A stretch of DNA of 64,000 nucleotides from contig NZ_JAGSYF010000001.1 of NCBI RefSeq assembly GCF_025685645.1, positions 744,001-808,000 on the forward strand, in the 5' to 3' direction. Shown here one piece after another: positions 28,032-38,079 of the stretch. Position 1 is the first letter of the stretch. Every line of letters begins with the position of its first letter. Under the pieces are notes generated by a model. The model ran no database searches, was not told the origin of the DNA, and saw only the letters and a list, made by a program, of their open reading frames with translations. The position numbers were made by a program, and so were the translations under genes. The DNA comes from Edaphobacter bradus (lineage in GTDB: Bacteria; Acidobacteriota; Terriglobia; Terriglobales; Acidobacteriaceae).

Positions 28032-30996
28032 GAAGCGTCTTTCTCTCCGTCTCCTGTTGACCGCTGGCATGGGCCGCCGGAGTCAATGGTCTCGCCTCTG
28101 AGGCGGGGAATTCGAGTTGGAATGCCGTTCCTACTCCGACTTCACTCTCGACATGAATCTTGCCGGCGTGCTCCTGAATGATTCCATAGCTGACGGCAAG
28201 ACCAAGGCCGGTGCCTTTGTGTCCGCCTTCGGCGGGTTTGGTCTTGGTGGTGAAAAATGGGTCGTAGATGCGGTGCAGATGCTCGCGCTCGATACCGGAG
28301 CCGGAGTCCTGGATTCGAACGAGCACGCGGCCTGCTCCCGCGAAGGTTGCGATGCGTAAGGTGGCGGCCGGCGAGCCATGCATTGCGTCGCGGGCGTTGA
28401 GGATGAGGTTGAGGATGACCTGCTGGAGCTTGCCGCGGTTGCCGTGGATGCGGGGCAACTGCGGGTCGAGGTTGGTCTCGACGTGAATCTGAGCGGTCTT
28501 CATCGGATGTTCGAGCAGCACGAGCGTGTCGCGCAGCAGATCGTTGAGGTCGACGCTGGTGAATTCGCTGCCGCTGGTGCGCGAGAAGCTGAGTAGGCCG
28601 TTAACGATCTCGGAGGCTCGGAAGGTCTGCTGGGTGATCTTTTCGAGCACCGGGGCCAGACGGGCGTCATCACGCATGTGCTTGGTGAGCATCTGCGCGT
28701 AGCTGGAGATGACGGCCAGCGGGGTGTTGACCTCGTGCGCGACTCCGGCGGCGAGAAGGCCGATGGAAGAGAGCTTCTCGGACTGCGTGAGCTGCGCCTC
28801 CAGCTGAATGCGGTCGGTGATGTCGTCGACGAGGATGATGCGGCCGATGGTGACGAAGTTGCGCGTGACGAGAGGCGCGATGGCGATGTTGGCGATGCGC
28901 GTCTCGCCGGAGGGCAGCTCAAGACGGAACTTGTAGAGCGTGTGCGTGCCCTGCTCTTCGCGCACGCTGTTGAAGCGGGAGACGAAGTCCGATGGGAAGA
29001 GTGCCGAGATGGGCTGGCGGAGGGCCTCAGCGCGGGAGCGGGCGAACATAACCTCCATCTGGGTGTTCCAGCTTTCGATGCGGTCGTCCAGATCGACCGC
29101 GAAGATGCCGATATTGATGGATTCGACGATGTTCTCGTTGAAATCCTTGAGTCGCTCGAAGTCGGTGATCTTCTGTTCGAGCTTCTGGTAGAGCTGCGCG
29201 TTCTGGATGGCGATGCCGATGTAGCTGGCGAGCGATTCGAGGAGGCGCATATCTTCGCTGGAGAGGAAGTCGCCTTCTCCGGTGCGGCCGAGTCCGATGA
29301 CGGCGACGGTGCGGGTGCCGGAATCCTCGCGGTTGGCTGCGCGGCAGGGCAGGTAGTAATTGAGGTCGAGGCGGGAGGCACTGTGGCGCTGGGTTTCGGA
29401 GAGGCGAAGCACCTGCTGCGGGTTCTCAAGGAAGATGTGGTTGTTCGCGCCGGGGCGGTCGAAGTCGAGGAAACGGACATCTAGGGCTGCGAGGTCCGCG
29501 GCTCCGATGTTGGTGAGGCCGTGAGAGGCGGCCAACTCAAAGTGGCGCTCGCCGGTGCGAGGATCTCCTTCTGTGGCGAGGAAGACGGCGACGCGGGTGA
29601 CGAGGAGCGTCTGGGGGAGCCGCTCGACGATGGAGTCGAGGAGAGCGCGGAGGTCGGTCTGCGAGTTAAGGCCACGGCCGAACTCAACCAGCGTCTCGCG
29701 GTAGTCGACGCGCTTCTGATCGAAGATGCGATCAACCCATGCATGGATGGCGCGCTTCAACGGGTCGAAGACGAGGCCCGTAATCATGATTGCGGCCAAC
29801 AGGCCCCATGTGCCCAGGAAGGGCGCTCGGGTGTGGACGATCTCGGCTGTTAGCGCGACGAGGCCGAAGTAGACGCCGACGATGGCAGCGGTGGCCAGCG
29901 TGTAGGTGACGCCGCGCTTGAAGATGAGGTCGACGTCCATCAGGCGGTAACGCACGATGGCCCAGCTGAACGTCAGCGGAAGGAAGACGAGCGAGAGGCC
30001 AGCCAGTTTGGTGAGCAGGCTCGGAACCGTCCAGTCAGACAGATAGGGAATAACGTAGAGCAGCGTAAAGGGTGTGACGGCCAGCAGGGTTCCGCGCGTG
30101 AGCCACTTGAGCTGCTGCCGCTCGAGGGCGGATTCGGCGCGACGGTAGCGGTAGCGGAAGACCACGGCGGCGATGACGTAGTAGAGCGCAAGGTAGCCGA
30201 CCGAGATCTGGTCGAGGCGGTGACGAAGTATCTCAGTCGCTGACCAGAAGTGCTGGGCCCAGAGCTGCAGGCCGATGAGCAGAATGCCTGGAACATAGAG
30301 GGCGACGCTTAGCAGACGCCGCCTGAGACGGCCGGCTCCTGTCTCCTTGAGGTCGCCGACGAAGCTGACGGCAAAGTGCAAGAACAGCGCAGGCTGAATG
30401 GCAACCGCGGCGATGTTGCCCCAGTAGATGATGGTGTCGAACAGGTCGAGCTCGGTCGTGTACTTGAAGGAGTACATGACAAACGAGACGAGGCAGAAGA
30501 CGTAGAAGTGCGTCGACTTCGGGGCTGTCCATCGCCGGAAGAGGACGTAGATGCCAATGCAGAGGTAGACGAGGGCGATGAACCGCAGGCCCTGGTTGAT
30601 TGAGCGGTCCGTGGGCTCGAGGATGACCTGGATGTCGAGCCGGGGAGCGTCCTTGAGGTCGCTCGCGTGGGGCATGGGGCGAAGGATGGAGTAGGTTGCG
30701 TTGGCCCAGATGCCGCGGTGGAAGATTTCACGAACGAAGGGCGCGAGGCGCTCGGTGGGATGGTCGTCGACTGCTACCAGAACGTCGCCAGAGCGAACGC
30801 CGGCACGCTCACCCGGGGAACCGGGAGGGACGCGCTCCGCCTTGAGGCCTCCTGTGGATTCGACCCACCAGATTCCGTCGGTCGGGACGTCGAAACCGCC
30901 TTCGCTCTTGAAATTGATTGCCGCCAGGACGCAGGCCGCCAAGGTCGCGATCGCTAGTGCGATAGCCAGAATGCGCGTTTGGGCAGCGTCTTTCAT
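28024..30996 (-). CDS. Sensor histidine kinase with PDZ-like, multi-helix membrane, GAF and PAS domains
   Basis: A 990-residue membrane kinase. Order: one helix (about 8-28), a periplasmic PDZ-like domain (about 40-90; VPPGSPGERAGVRSGDVLVAV), about seven to eight membrane helices (about 130-400), a GAF domain (about 440-600), a PAS domain (about 630-730), a HisKA site His754 in AGVAHEVNTPLAVIS and an HATPase domain (VILNLILNARDAM; GSGIEREHLHRIYDPFF; GTGLGLAVSYGI). Output goes to the NtrC-type regulator encoded next. The PDZ domain next to the membrane suggests sensing of envelope protein or lipid state (inference). Confidence 0.93.
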   Translation of the reverse strand: MKDAAQTRILAIALAIATLAACVLAAINFKSEGGFDVPTDGIWWVESTGGLKAERVPPGSPGERAGVRSGDVLVAVDDHPTERLAPFVREIFHRGIWANATYSILRPMPHASDLKDAPRLDIQVILEPTDRSINQGLRFIALVYLCIGIYVLFRRWTAPKSTHFYVFCLVSFVMYSFKYTTELDLFDTIIYWGNIAAVAIQPALFLHFAVSFVGDLKETGAGRLRRRLLSVALYVPGILLIGLQLWAQHFWSATEILRHRLDQISVGYLALYYVIAAVVFRYRYRRAESALERQQLKWLTRGTLLAVTPFTLLYVIPYLSDWTVPSLLTKLAGLSLVFLPLTFSWAIVRYRLMDVDLIFKRGVTYTLATAAIVGVYFGLVALTAEIVHTRAPFLGTWGLLAAIMITGLVFDPLKRAIHAWVDRIFDQKRVDYRETLVEFGRGLNSQTDLRALLDSIVERLPQTLLVTRVAVFLATEGDPRTGERHFELAASHGLTNIGAADLAALDVRFLDFDRPGANNHIFLENPQQVLRLSETQRHSASRLDLNYYLPCRAANREDSGTRTVAVIGLGRTGEGDFLSSEDMRLLESLASYIGIAIQNAQLYQKLEQKITDFERLKDFNENIVESINIGIFAVDLDDRIESWNTQMEVMFARSRAEALRQPISALFPSDFVSRFNSVREEQGTHTLYKFRLELPSGETRIANIAIAPLVTRNFVTIGRIILVDDITDRIQLEAQLTQSEKLSSIGLLAAGVAHEVNTPLAVISSYAQMLTKHMRDDARLAPVLEKITQQTFRASEIVNGLLSFSRTSGSEFTSVDLNDLLRDTLVLLEHPMKTAQIHVETNLDPQLPRIHGNRGKLQQVILNLILNARDAMHGSPAATLRIATFAGAGRVLVRIQDSGSGIEREHLHRIYDPFFTTKTKPAEGGHKGTGLGLAVSYGIIQEHAGKIHVESEVGVGTAFQLEFPASEARPLTPAAHASGQQETERKTLHV

Positions 30997-31325
30997 TCGA
31001 TAACCGTCAGGGGCCTGTTATCAATTTGTTAAGCACATACATTGCCAAACAGATGATCAACATGAATGCGTAGTTTGCGCAACCTGTTGCGGTTACACTC
31101 TACAGAAAATCATAACCTATTCTTTAATCTAGAGATCTTCTATAGCTGGTTCTTTGCAATTTTGACGGTTCACGGACAAGAACTTGACGGGCTTCGGGAA
31201 GATTTTCGTCGAAATTGTGACCAGTAAATATTAATCCTGCTGTAACATTATCCGGTTGACGAGTCGGATCGGCGGACCGGGAGACCGTCCTTCGGCAAGA
31301 GAGTTCCAGGCTGCGAGGCGCTGAC
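30997..31325. other. 329-base divergent control region
   Basis: The gap between the kinase gene and the divergent hydrolase gene is A/T-rich (for example around 31100-31135 and 31220-31250). It must hold the promoters of both. I looked for a TGGC-N9-TTGC sigma-54 site and found none with correct spacing. Confidence 0.5.
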
Positions 31326-32195
31326 GTGAAGCAGAAGGTTGGCAGGGTGGAAGAGGGTTTTGTGACAGTGGGTGGGGCCCGGATCCACTACCAGCGTTCC
31401 GGCGCAGGATATCCGCTGGTGCTGCTTCATGGACTAGTTGGTTCGGCGCGCAACTGGCACCGGAACATCCACTTTCTCGCGCAGCATGCGAATGTCTTCG
31501 CGCTGGACCTCTGCAACATGGGGGAGTCTGATCGGGTCCCGGGAATTGATCCGAGCCTTGAGGCGACAGCGGACCGTATCGTGGCCGCGATGGATGCTCT
31601 CGGAGTGAGCGAGGGCGACGTTGCGGGACACTCACATGGCGGAGCCGTTGCGATGATGCTTGCGGCGAGGCATCCGGACCGTGTGCGACGCCTCATCCTG
31701 TTTGCCCCGGCGAACCCATACTGCAACCTGGGTCGTGGCCTAGTCGCTTTCTACCAAACGAAGTTCGGGATGTGGTTGGCGAAGCAGATTCCGTTTCTGC
31801 CTCGGAGGCTGAAGGCTGTGGCGCTGAGCCGGATGTACGGCGATCCGTCGCGGGTGACGGACGACGCGCTGGACGGCTACATCGCAGGGCTGGGCGTGCC
31901 GGGCACGATCGACCATATACTTCGAATCGTCCGTGGATGGTCGGCGGATATGCGAGAGCTGCGCGGAGAACTGGCTAAGCTTGCGGAGAAGCCGACGCTG
32001 CTGGTGTGGGGAGATCGAGACCGTGCGGTGGGTCTGGCTTCAGCACGGCTGCTGCAACGCTCGTTGAAGCGTTCGAGTCTTGTTGTCGTACCAGGAGCCG
32101 GGCATATTCCGTTCGAGGAGATGCCGGAGGCGTGCAATTACGCGATGCGCGATTGGCTCTCGACCCCTGTAGCGGGGAAGCGATCCGGCGTCTAG
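31326..32195 (+). CDS. Alpha/beta hydrolase
   Basis: A 289-residue hydrolase with an intact triad: the elbow G-H-S-H-G-G (AGHSHGGAVAMM), the acid in LLVWGDRDRAV and the histidine in GAGHIPFEE. VLLHGLVGSARNW forms the oxyanion loop. The fold resembles esterases, haloperoxidase-like and C-C hydrolases. Substrate cannot be told from sequence. The start is GTG 31326, with GAGG upstream; it has no signal peptide. Confidence 0.88.
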   Translation: MKQKVGRVEEGFVTVGGARIHYQRSGAGYPLVLLHGLVGSARNWHRNIHFLAQHANVFALDLCNMGESDRVPGIDPSLEATADRIVAAMDALGVSEGDVAGHSHGGAVAMMLAARHPDRVRRLILFAPANPYCNLGRGLVAFYQTKFGMWLAKQIPFLPRRLKAVALSRMYGDPSRVTDDALDGYIAGLGVPGTIDHILRIVRGWSADMRELRGELAKLAEKPTLLVWGDRDRAVGLASARLLQRSLKRSSLVVVPGAGHIPFEEMPEACNYAMRDWLSTPVAGKRSGV

Positions 32196-32223
32196 CCGGC
32201 CGGCGATTTGTTGTCCCAAATCG

Positions 32224-32910
32224 TTATCCCAGACTGAAGGTATCGTGCAGCCAAAGGCGTAGCTGTGCCTGCATCTGATCAAGTTTGGGGCCGGGGGAAG
32301 AGGGCGTTCCCTGAAAGAAGTGCTCGGCGCCTTCAATCCAGACGAGGCGCTTGGGATCGGCGACTTTGGTGAGCATCGGCTCGACGGCGTCGCGTGGCCC
32401 GAACTGGTCCTCTGTTCCGCTGATGAAGAGCTTGGGCTGCGTGCAGTTTTCGAGAAACTCGTAGGTGTAGCTTCGGCCTTCGGCGCGGAAGGGAACGCCG
32501 AGCCCGATCAGGCCCTTCACTCGAGCATCGCCGCAGCCTGCGCGCAGGCCGACGAAGGAGCCGAAGGAGAAGCCAGCGAGCAGGATGGGGAGATGCTGGT
32601 TTGCCTCGAGCCAGTCAATGGCTGCGCGGGCGTCGTCGAACTCGCCGTTGCCGTGATCAAAGTCGCCTTCGCTGAGGCCGACTCCTCGGAAGTTGAAGCG
32701 CAGCACAGGCAGGCCAAGTGAGGAGAAGACCTTCATCGCGTGGTAGACGACCTTGTTGTGCATGGTGCCTCCGCCAAGTGGATGCGGATGGCAGACGAGC
32801 GCGGCGTAGGGCGCATCGGCGCGGCCCGTGTTGAGGACACATTCGAGTTTTCCGGCGGGCCCTTGCAGGTCATCGATGTAGCGGATGTGAGAGGCGGAAG
32901 TTTGCGTCAT
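32224..32910 (-). CDS. Alpha/beta hydrolase (YqiA/dienelactone hydrolase-like)
   Basis: A 228-residue protein from ATG 32910, with AGGAGAG four bases upstream. It starts with a beta-rich strand and has VCHPHPLGGGTMHNKVVYHAM, LRFNFRGVGLSEG, the nucleophile elbow G-F-S-F-G-S, the acid in ISGTEDQFG and the histidine in GAEHFFQG. This layout is the COG2945-type hydrolase family, of unknown natural substrate. It is convergent with the hydrolase upstream and divergent from the M20 peptidase gene. Confidence 0.88.
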   Translation of the reverse strand: MTQTSASHIRYIDDLQGPAGKLECVLNTGRADAPYAALVCHPHPLGGGTMHNKVVYHAMKVFSSLGLPVLRFNFRGVGLSEGDFDHGNGEFDDARAAIDWLEANQHLPILLAGFSFGSFVGLRAGCGDARVKGLIGLGVPFRAEGRSYTYEFLENCTQPKLFISGTEDQFGPRDAVEPMLTKVADPKRLVWIEGAEHFFQGTPSSPGPKLDQMQAQLRLWLHDTFSLG

Positions 32911-32987
32911 CTCTCCTAGTTTACCGAGCATCCAGCGGCGGGATGAATGGCCAGGAGCGGCGGCGACCGTATCGTATGCTGGAGGCT

Positions 32988-34025
32988 ATGCCCGTCGATC
33001 CAATTCAGCTCACGAAGCGCCTCGTCAACATCGAGTCCACCACGTATCACGAGGGCCTGGCCGGAGCCTTTCTGCACGAATTTCTGTCATCCCAGCGCTA
33101 TTTGGTCGAGCGCATGCCTGTTTCACAGCCCGAGCGAGCGCTTACGCCTGGAGCAGGCGATGGCGAGCGGTTCAATGTCTATGCCGCGCTGCCAGGCGTG
33201 ACGCCTGACGTCGTCCTCTCGACCCACATGGACACGGTGCCACCGTACTTCGGCTGCCGCGAGGACGACGAGTTTCTCTATGGCCGCGGCGCTTGCGACG
33301 CTAAGGGAATCATCGCCGCGCAGGTCGCCGCTGCGGATCGTCTCCGCGAGGCCGGGGTGAAGGTTGGGCTCCTCTTCGTCGTCGGCGAGGAGCGCGATTC
33401 GGTGGGGGCGGATGTCGCGAACCAGCATCCCAAGGGCTCGAGGTTTCTCATCAACGGCGAGCCGACTGACAATCGTCTCGCGCTGGCCTCGAAGGGAGCC
33501 CTGCGCGTGGAGTTGCGCGCCAAGGGGAAGATGGCACACTCGGCCTATCCGGAGCTGGGCGAGTCGGCCATCGATAAGCTGGTCGAGGCGCTGCACGACG
33601 TGCTCGCCATGCCGCTGCCGGCCGAGCCGGAGATCGGGCCATCGACGCTGAACATCGGGTTGATCGAGGGTGGCCGCGCTCCGAACGTTATCGCCGACAA
33701 GGCCGAGGCGCACCTGCTGATTCGTCTCGTTGGTCCGGCAGACGAGACCAAGCAGAACATCGTCAAGACGGTTGGCGACCGTGCCGACGTGACCTTTTCG
33801 CTTGAGTTGCCTTTCGTGCGTATGCGCAAGGTCGGCAACCTGCCCACGATGGTCGCGAAGTTCACCACGGACATCCCCTCGCTGACGGCGTGGGGAGAGC
33901 CGTTCCTGCTGGGGCCCGGGTCGATCCATGTGGCTCATACGCCGGATGAAAGGATCGCGAAGAAGGAGCTGCTGGAGGCGGTGGATCTGTATTTTCAGCT
34001 CGCGGAGGAGCTTGTGCGCTCCTAA
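32988..34025 (+). CDS. M20-family metallopeptidase/deacylase (ArgE/DapE type)
   Basis: A 345-residue zinc hydrolase. Metal-binding blocks are STHMDTVPPYF (His and the adjacent Asp), GRGACDAKG (bridging Asp), VVGEERDSVG (catalytic Glu-Glu) and NGEPTDN. A dimerisation insert is present (GKMAHSAYPELGESAI). The last histidine lies in GPGSIHVAHTPDE. Members remove acyl groups from amino acids or cleave dipeptides; the exact substrate (acetylornithine, succinyl-diaminopimelate or other) is not determinable. Starts at 32943 and 32976 are also possible; 32988 gives the family's usual N-terminus, although its GGAGG lies close. Confidence 0.88.
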   Translation: MPVDPIQLTKRLVNIESTTYHEGLAGAFLHEFLSSQRYLVERMPVSQPERALTPGAGDGERFNVYAALPGVTPDVVLSTHMDTVPPYFGCREDDEFLYGRGACDAKGIIAAQVAAADRLREAGVKVGLLFVVGEERDSVGADVANQHPKGSRFLINGEPTDNRLALASKGALRVELRAKGKMAHSAYPELGESAIDKLVEALHDVLAMPLPAEPEIGPSTLNIGLIEGGRAPNVIADKAEAHLLIRLVGPADETKQNIVKTVGDRADVTFSLELPFVRMRKVGNLPTMVAKFTTDIPSLTAWGEPFLLGPGSIHVAHTPDERIAKKELLEAVDLYFQLAEELVRS

Positions 34026-34408
34026 GTATCCTGCAATGGCGAGAAGATACGAAAGGGAAGATTGCTCTCGTTATCCTCGGCCAGAACTACGGCCGAATCC
34101 GGATCTGCGGGGTTATAGCGAACGTTGACAGTTGGGTTTCCCGTGGCCAACGTCTCGGCCTGCCTGTGTACTAAGCCGACGCTGCGGAAGTATCCGCCGT
34201 AGTATTCGCCGTTGACGATGAAATGGAAGCTCGCTTCAATCTGGAAGGGGGTGGCAGTTGTCATTGCGTCGTCTTCGGCGTCTACAACCGCCCAATGATT
34301 GACCTCACCGCTGGCCATTGGCCAGCTGCGCGCGGAACGCAGCTTCTTCTCAAAGCTTCTACGGTGAAGCCAGTGGCGAATCCGATCGAAGCGGAGTAGG
34401 CCGCCCAT
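34022..34408 (-). CDS. DUF3592-like small protein
   Basis: A 128-residue protein with a basic N-terminus (LHRRSFEKKLRSARSW) followed by a beta-rich domain: ASGEVNHWAVVDAE, FHFIVNGEYYGGYF and the end motif VNVRYNPADPDSAVVL. The VxYNPxDPxxAVL ending is typical of DUF3592-type domains. No membrane helix is obvious, unlike many members. The stop overlaps the M20 gene stop on the other strand. Function unknown. Confidence 0.75.
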   Translation of the reverse strand: MGGLLRFDRIRHWLHRRSFEKKLRSARSWPMASGEVNHWAVVDAEDDAMTTATPFQIEASFHFIVNGEYYGGYFRSVGLVHRQAETLATGNPTVNVRYNPADPDSAVVLAEDNESNLPFRIFSPLQDT

Positions 34409-34493
34409 TTGCTGGAAATTCTAATACGCGCGCCTATTTCCTCCTCAATTAGGGACGTGTTTTCCTCAGCTACGGCGGGCTTAAGATAGAGGT

Positions 34494-37400
34494 ATGGCGG
34501 CCGAGTTTACTCATCTTCACCTGCATACGGATTACTCTCTCCTCGACGGCGCCTGCGATGTTGATAAGCTCGCTGGCCACCTCAGCAAGATTGGCCAGAC
34601 AGCCGCGGCCATGACGGACCACGGCAATATCTACGGCGCGGTGCACTTCTTCGATGCGATGAAGAAGAAGAACATCAAGCCGATCCTGGGCTGCGAACTG
34701 TATCTGTCGGAGACTGGCGATCATCGCGAGCTCTCGGGCGGCTACAACCACTTTCTTGTACTGGCAGAGAACGAAGAGGGCTACCGTAATCTCGTGCGGC
34801 TCACCAGCGAGGCTGCGCTGCATGGCTTCTATCGCAAGCCACGTGTCTCGAAGGAGTTCCTGTCGCGCCATGCGAAGGGGCTGATTGGGTTTTCGGGCTG
34901 TCTTGCAGGCGAGCTGAACCAGCACCTGATGGCCGGCAAGTACGAGGAGGCCAAGCGCTCCGCCGGGCGCTTTGAGGACATCTTCGGCAAGGGCAACTTC
35001 TTCCTCGAGGTGCAGGACCACGGCCTCGAGCCGGACAAGCCCGTTCGCGAGGCGCTCTACAGGATGGAGCGCGAGCTTGGGATTCCGCTGATCGCGACGA
35101 ACGACAGCCACTATGTGGCGGATGATGACTCCCGCGCCCACGAGGTTCTGCTGTGCGTGCAGACCGCGGGCAGCATGAACGATCCGAACCGCTTCAAGTT
35201 CGACACGCAGGAGTTCTACATCAAGTCGGCCGAGGAGATGCACCGGCTGTTTGCCGACAATCCCGAGGTCTGCACACGGACGATGCAGTTCGTCGATCGC
35301 TGCAACGTGAAGCTCAATAAGGTCGATAATCCGTTTCCGGAGTTTCCGGTTCCCGAAGGCCACACGCTCGACAGCTACTTCGAGCAGGTGTGCCGTGACG
35401 GGCTGCGCAAGCGGCTTGATACGGCTGTTGCGCATCTACGTGAGCGCGGATTGCAGCGCAAGTCGATTGCGGATTACGAGGCGCGACTGAACCGCGAGAT
35501 CGACTGCATCAAGCAGATGAAGTTCCCTGGCTACTTCATGATTGTCTGGGACTTTATCCGCTACGCGAAAGAGCAGGGGATTCCTGTGGGACCGGGCCGT
35601 GGCTCGGCTGCGGGCTCGCTTGTCGCGTACGTGATGGAGATTACGGACGTCGATCCGCTGCAGAACGAGCTGCTCTTTGAGCGCTTCCTGAATCCTGAGC
35701 GCGTGTCGATGCCCGATATCGATATCGACTTCTGCATGAACCGGCGCGGCGAGGTGATCGAGTACGTCAAGCGGAAATATGGCAACGATCAGGTCGCGCA
35801 GATCATCACGTTCAACACCATGGCAGCGAAGGCCGCGATCAAGGATGTGGGCCGCGCGCTCGAGATGCCCTACGGCGAGGTCGACCGCATCGCCAAGATG
35901 ATTCCGGCGACGATTGGGATCACTATTGATGAGGCGCTGAAGGACAAGGGTCCGCTTGCGACGGCCTACGACGCCGATCCCAAGATCAAGGAACTGATCG
36001 ATACGGCGATGCGGCTCGAGGGGCTTGTGCGCGGCGCGGGAGTTCACGCGGCCGGTGTCGTGATTGCGCCGAAGCCGCTCACGGAGCTTGTGCCCGTCAC
36101 CCATACCAAGGAGCAGGCCATCGTTACCGCCTATGACATGAAGGCGGTCGAGAAGATGGGCCTGCTCAAGATGGACTTCCTCGGGCTGACGACGCTGACG
36201 GTCATCGATGACTGCCTGAATCTCATCAAGCAGACGACGGGCGAGGTCATTGACATGGCGAAGGTGCCGCTCGATGACGAGAAGACCTATGAGCAGGTCT
36301 TCCATCGAGCGCTGACGTCGGGCGTCTTCCAGTTTGAATCCGGCGGAATGCGTGACGTGTTGCGGCGGTACAAGCCGAACACGGTCGAAGACCTCACGGC
36401 TCTCAATGCGCTCTATCGGCCTGGGCCGATCCAGGGCGGCATGATCGACGACTTCATCGAGCGCAAGTGGGGACGGCGCGCGGTCGAGTACATGTTTCCC
36501 GAGCTGGAACCAATTCTCAGGGAGACCCTCGGCGTCATCGTTTATCAGGAGCAGGTCATGCAGATCAGCTCCGCCATCGGTGGCTACTCGCTCGGCGGCG
36601 CCGACCTTCTCCGGCGAGCCATGGGCAAGAAGAACCCTGAGGAGATGGCCAAGCAACGCGACACATTTATGGCCGGCGCCGTTGCGGGGAAGTTCCCCAA
36701 AGACAAGGCCGGGGCACTCTTCGATCTGATGGAGCAGTTCGCGGGGTATGGCTTCAATAAGTCGCACTCGGCGGCCTACGCCCTGCTTGCTTACCACACG
36801 GCATGGCTCAAGACGCACTATCCGGTGGAGTTTATGGCTGCTCTGCTGACGAGCGAAACCTCCAAGCCTGAGAACGTCGTGAAGTACATCGGCGAGTGCC
36901 GCGAGATGGACATCGACGTTGTGCCGCCGAATGTTCAGGTTTCGGACGCGAACTTTACTCCGGTGAGGACGGAGAAGGGAAGCGCGATTGGCTTTGGCCT
37001 GGCGGCGATCAAGAACGTCGGCCACAACGCCATTGAATCGATTATTGCGGCGCGCGCGGCGCTTCGAGAGGAAGGGAAACAGGGCTTCGCAAGCCTGTGG
37101 GAGTTCTGCGAGAAAGTCGATCTGAGCCGGCTCAACAAACGTGTGCTGGAGTCGTTGATCAAGGCTGGAGCGATGGATGCCTTCGGCGCGCGCGCGCAGA
37201 CGACGGCGGCGCTCGATAAGGCGATGGAGCGGGCGCAGAAGTCGCAGCGCGATGCCGCGGCGGGACAGCATGGGCTCTTCGGGATCTTCGATTCCGATGC
37301 TGGCTCGGGAGCGAAGAGTGAGGACGCGCTGCCGAGTGTTGCTGAATGGGACGAGCACACGCGGCTGCAGAACGAGAAGGAGGTCCTGGGATTCTTTGTC

Positions 37401-38030
37401 TCGGGCCATCCGCTCGACAAGTACAAGGAGAAGCTGCGCAACATCAAGGTTGTCGATACGGCGACCGCGATTGAGATGAAGCCTGAGCCGCAGGTCTTCC
37501 GGCGTGGCCGGGATGAGACGCAGCAGAATGAGATCGCGATTGCCGGCGTGATCACGGGGCTGAAGGTGGCAAAGTCCAAGCGGTCAGGCGAGCTGTATGC
37601 TCAGGCTGCGCTTGAGGACACGACGGGGAAGATCGAGTTGATCGCCTTTCCCCAGTCTTACGAGAAGCTGGCTGAGAAGCTGAAGATCGATGTGCCGGTG
37701 CTGGTGAAGGGCGTGCTGCGCGGAGAAGAGGACTCGGCGCCGAAGCTCGCGATCTCGAGCATTCAGGCACTGGAGGATGTGAAGATCAAGCTTCCGGAGG
37801 CGCTGCGGATCAAGGTTCCGCTGCACAGTCCGGATACTGCTCTGCTGGAGAAGCTGCACGCGATTCTTGTTGGTGCTCCTGGCAAGGGCAAGCTGCTGCT
37901 GGATCTGGAGGAGCCGGGAGAGTTCTGTGCTGTGCTGGAGCCGCAGAATGTGGCAGTCGCAGCGGACCGGCTCTTTATTGATCGAGTGGAAGAGCTGGTG
38001 GGTCGAGGCGGCGTGCGGATCATTGATTGA
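34494..38030 (+). CDS. dnaE: DNA polymerase III alpha subunit
   Basis: At 1178 residues this is a full-length DnaE1-type replicative polymerase. The N-terminal PHP domain starts HLHTDYSLLDGACD. Polymerase-core motifs include PGRGSAAGSLVAYVMEITDV and the metal-binding PDIDIDF. GYGFNKSHSAAYALLAYHTAW and the C-terminal OB-fold (VAGVITGLKVAKSKRSG; IELIAFPQSYEKL) complete the usual order. It synthesises the chromosome. A terminator follows. Confidence 0.98.
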   Translation: MAAEFTHLHLHTDYSLLDGACDVDKLAGHLSKIGQTAAAMTDHGNIYGAVHFFDAMKKKNIKPILGCELYLSETGDHRELSGGYNHFLVLAENEEGYRNLVRLTSEAALHGFYRKPRVSKEFLSRHAKGLIGFSGCLAGELNQHLMAGKYEEAKRSAGRFEDIFGKGNFFLEVQDHGLEPDKPVREALYRMERELGIPLIATNDSHYVADDDSRAHEVLLCVQTAGSMNDPNRFKFDTQEFYIKSAEEMHRLFADNPEVCTRTMQFVDRCNVKLNKVDNPFPEFPVPEGHTLDSYFEQVCRDGLRKRLDTAVAHLRERGLQRKSIADYEARLNREIDCIKQMKFPGYFMIVWDFIRYAKEQGIPVGPGRGSAAGSLVAYVMEITDVDPLQNELLFERFLNPERVSMPDIDIDFCMNRRGEVIEYVKRKYGNDQVAQIITFNTMAAKAAIKDVGRALEMPYGEVDRIAKMIPATIGITIDEALKDKGPLATAYDADPKIKELIDTAMRLEGLVRGAGVHAAGVVIAPKPLTELVPVTHTKEQAIVTAYDMKAVEKMGLLKMDFLGLTTLTVIDDCLNLIKQTTGEVIDMAKVPLDDEKTYEQVFHRALTSGVFQFESGGMRDVLRRYKPNTVEDLTALNALYRPGPIQGGMIDDFIERKWGRRAVEYMFPELEPILRETLGVIVYQEQVMQISSAIGGYSLGGADLLRRAMGKKNPEEMAKQRDTFMAGAVAGKFPKDKAGALFDLMEQFAGYGFNKSHSAAYALLAYHTAWLKTHYPVEFMAALLTSETSKPENVVKYIGECREMDIDVVPPNVQVSDANFTPVRTEKGSAIGFGLAAIKNVGHNAIESIIAARAALREEGKQGFASLWEFCEKVDLSRLNKRVLESLIKAGAMDAFGARAQTTAALDKAMERAQKSQRDAAAGQHGLFGIFDSDAGSGAKSEDALPSVAEWDEHTRLQNEKEVLGFFVSGHPLDKYKEKLRNIKVVDTATAIEMKPEPQVFRRGRDETQQNEIAIAGVITGLKVAKSKRSGELYAQAALEDTTGKIELIAFPQSYEKLAEKLKIDVPVLVKGVLRGEEDSAPKLAISSIQALEDVKIKLPEALRIKVPLHSPDTALLEKLHAILVGAPGKGKLLLDLEEPGEFCAVLEPQNVAVAADRLFIDRVEELVGRGGVRIID

Positions 38031-38036
38031 CCATAA

Positions 38037-38062
38037 AAGGGGAGCCGCTTGGCTCCCCCTTG
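38037..38062. terminator. Terminator between dnaE and the aldehyde dehydrogenase gene
   Basis: GGGGAGCC (38039-38046) pairs with GGCTCCCC (38051-38058) across a GCTT loop, with AAAA before and a short T-pair after. It lies between convergent genes and can serve both. Confidence 0.8.
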
Positions 38063-38079
38063 CGTGTTCTGCCCACTAA

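Noticed and set aside
30997..31325. Possible sigma-54 promoter (TGGTTCTTTGCA near 31147)
   Set aside because: The GG to GC spacing is six bases rather than ten, so it does not fit the -24/-12 consensus.
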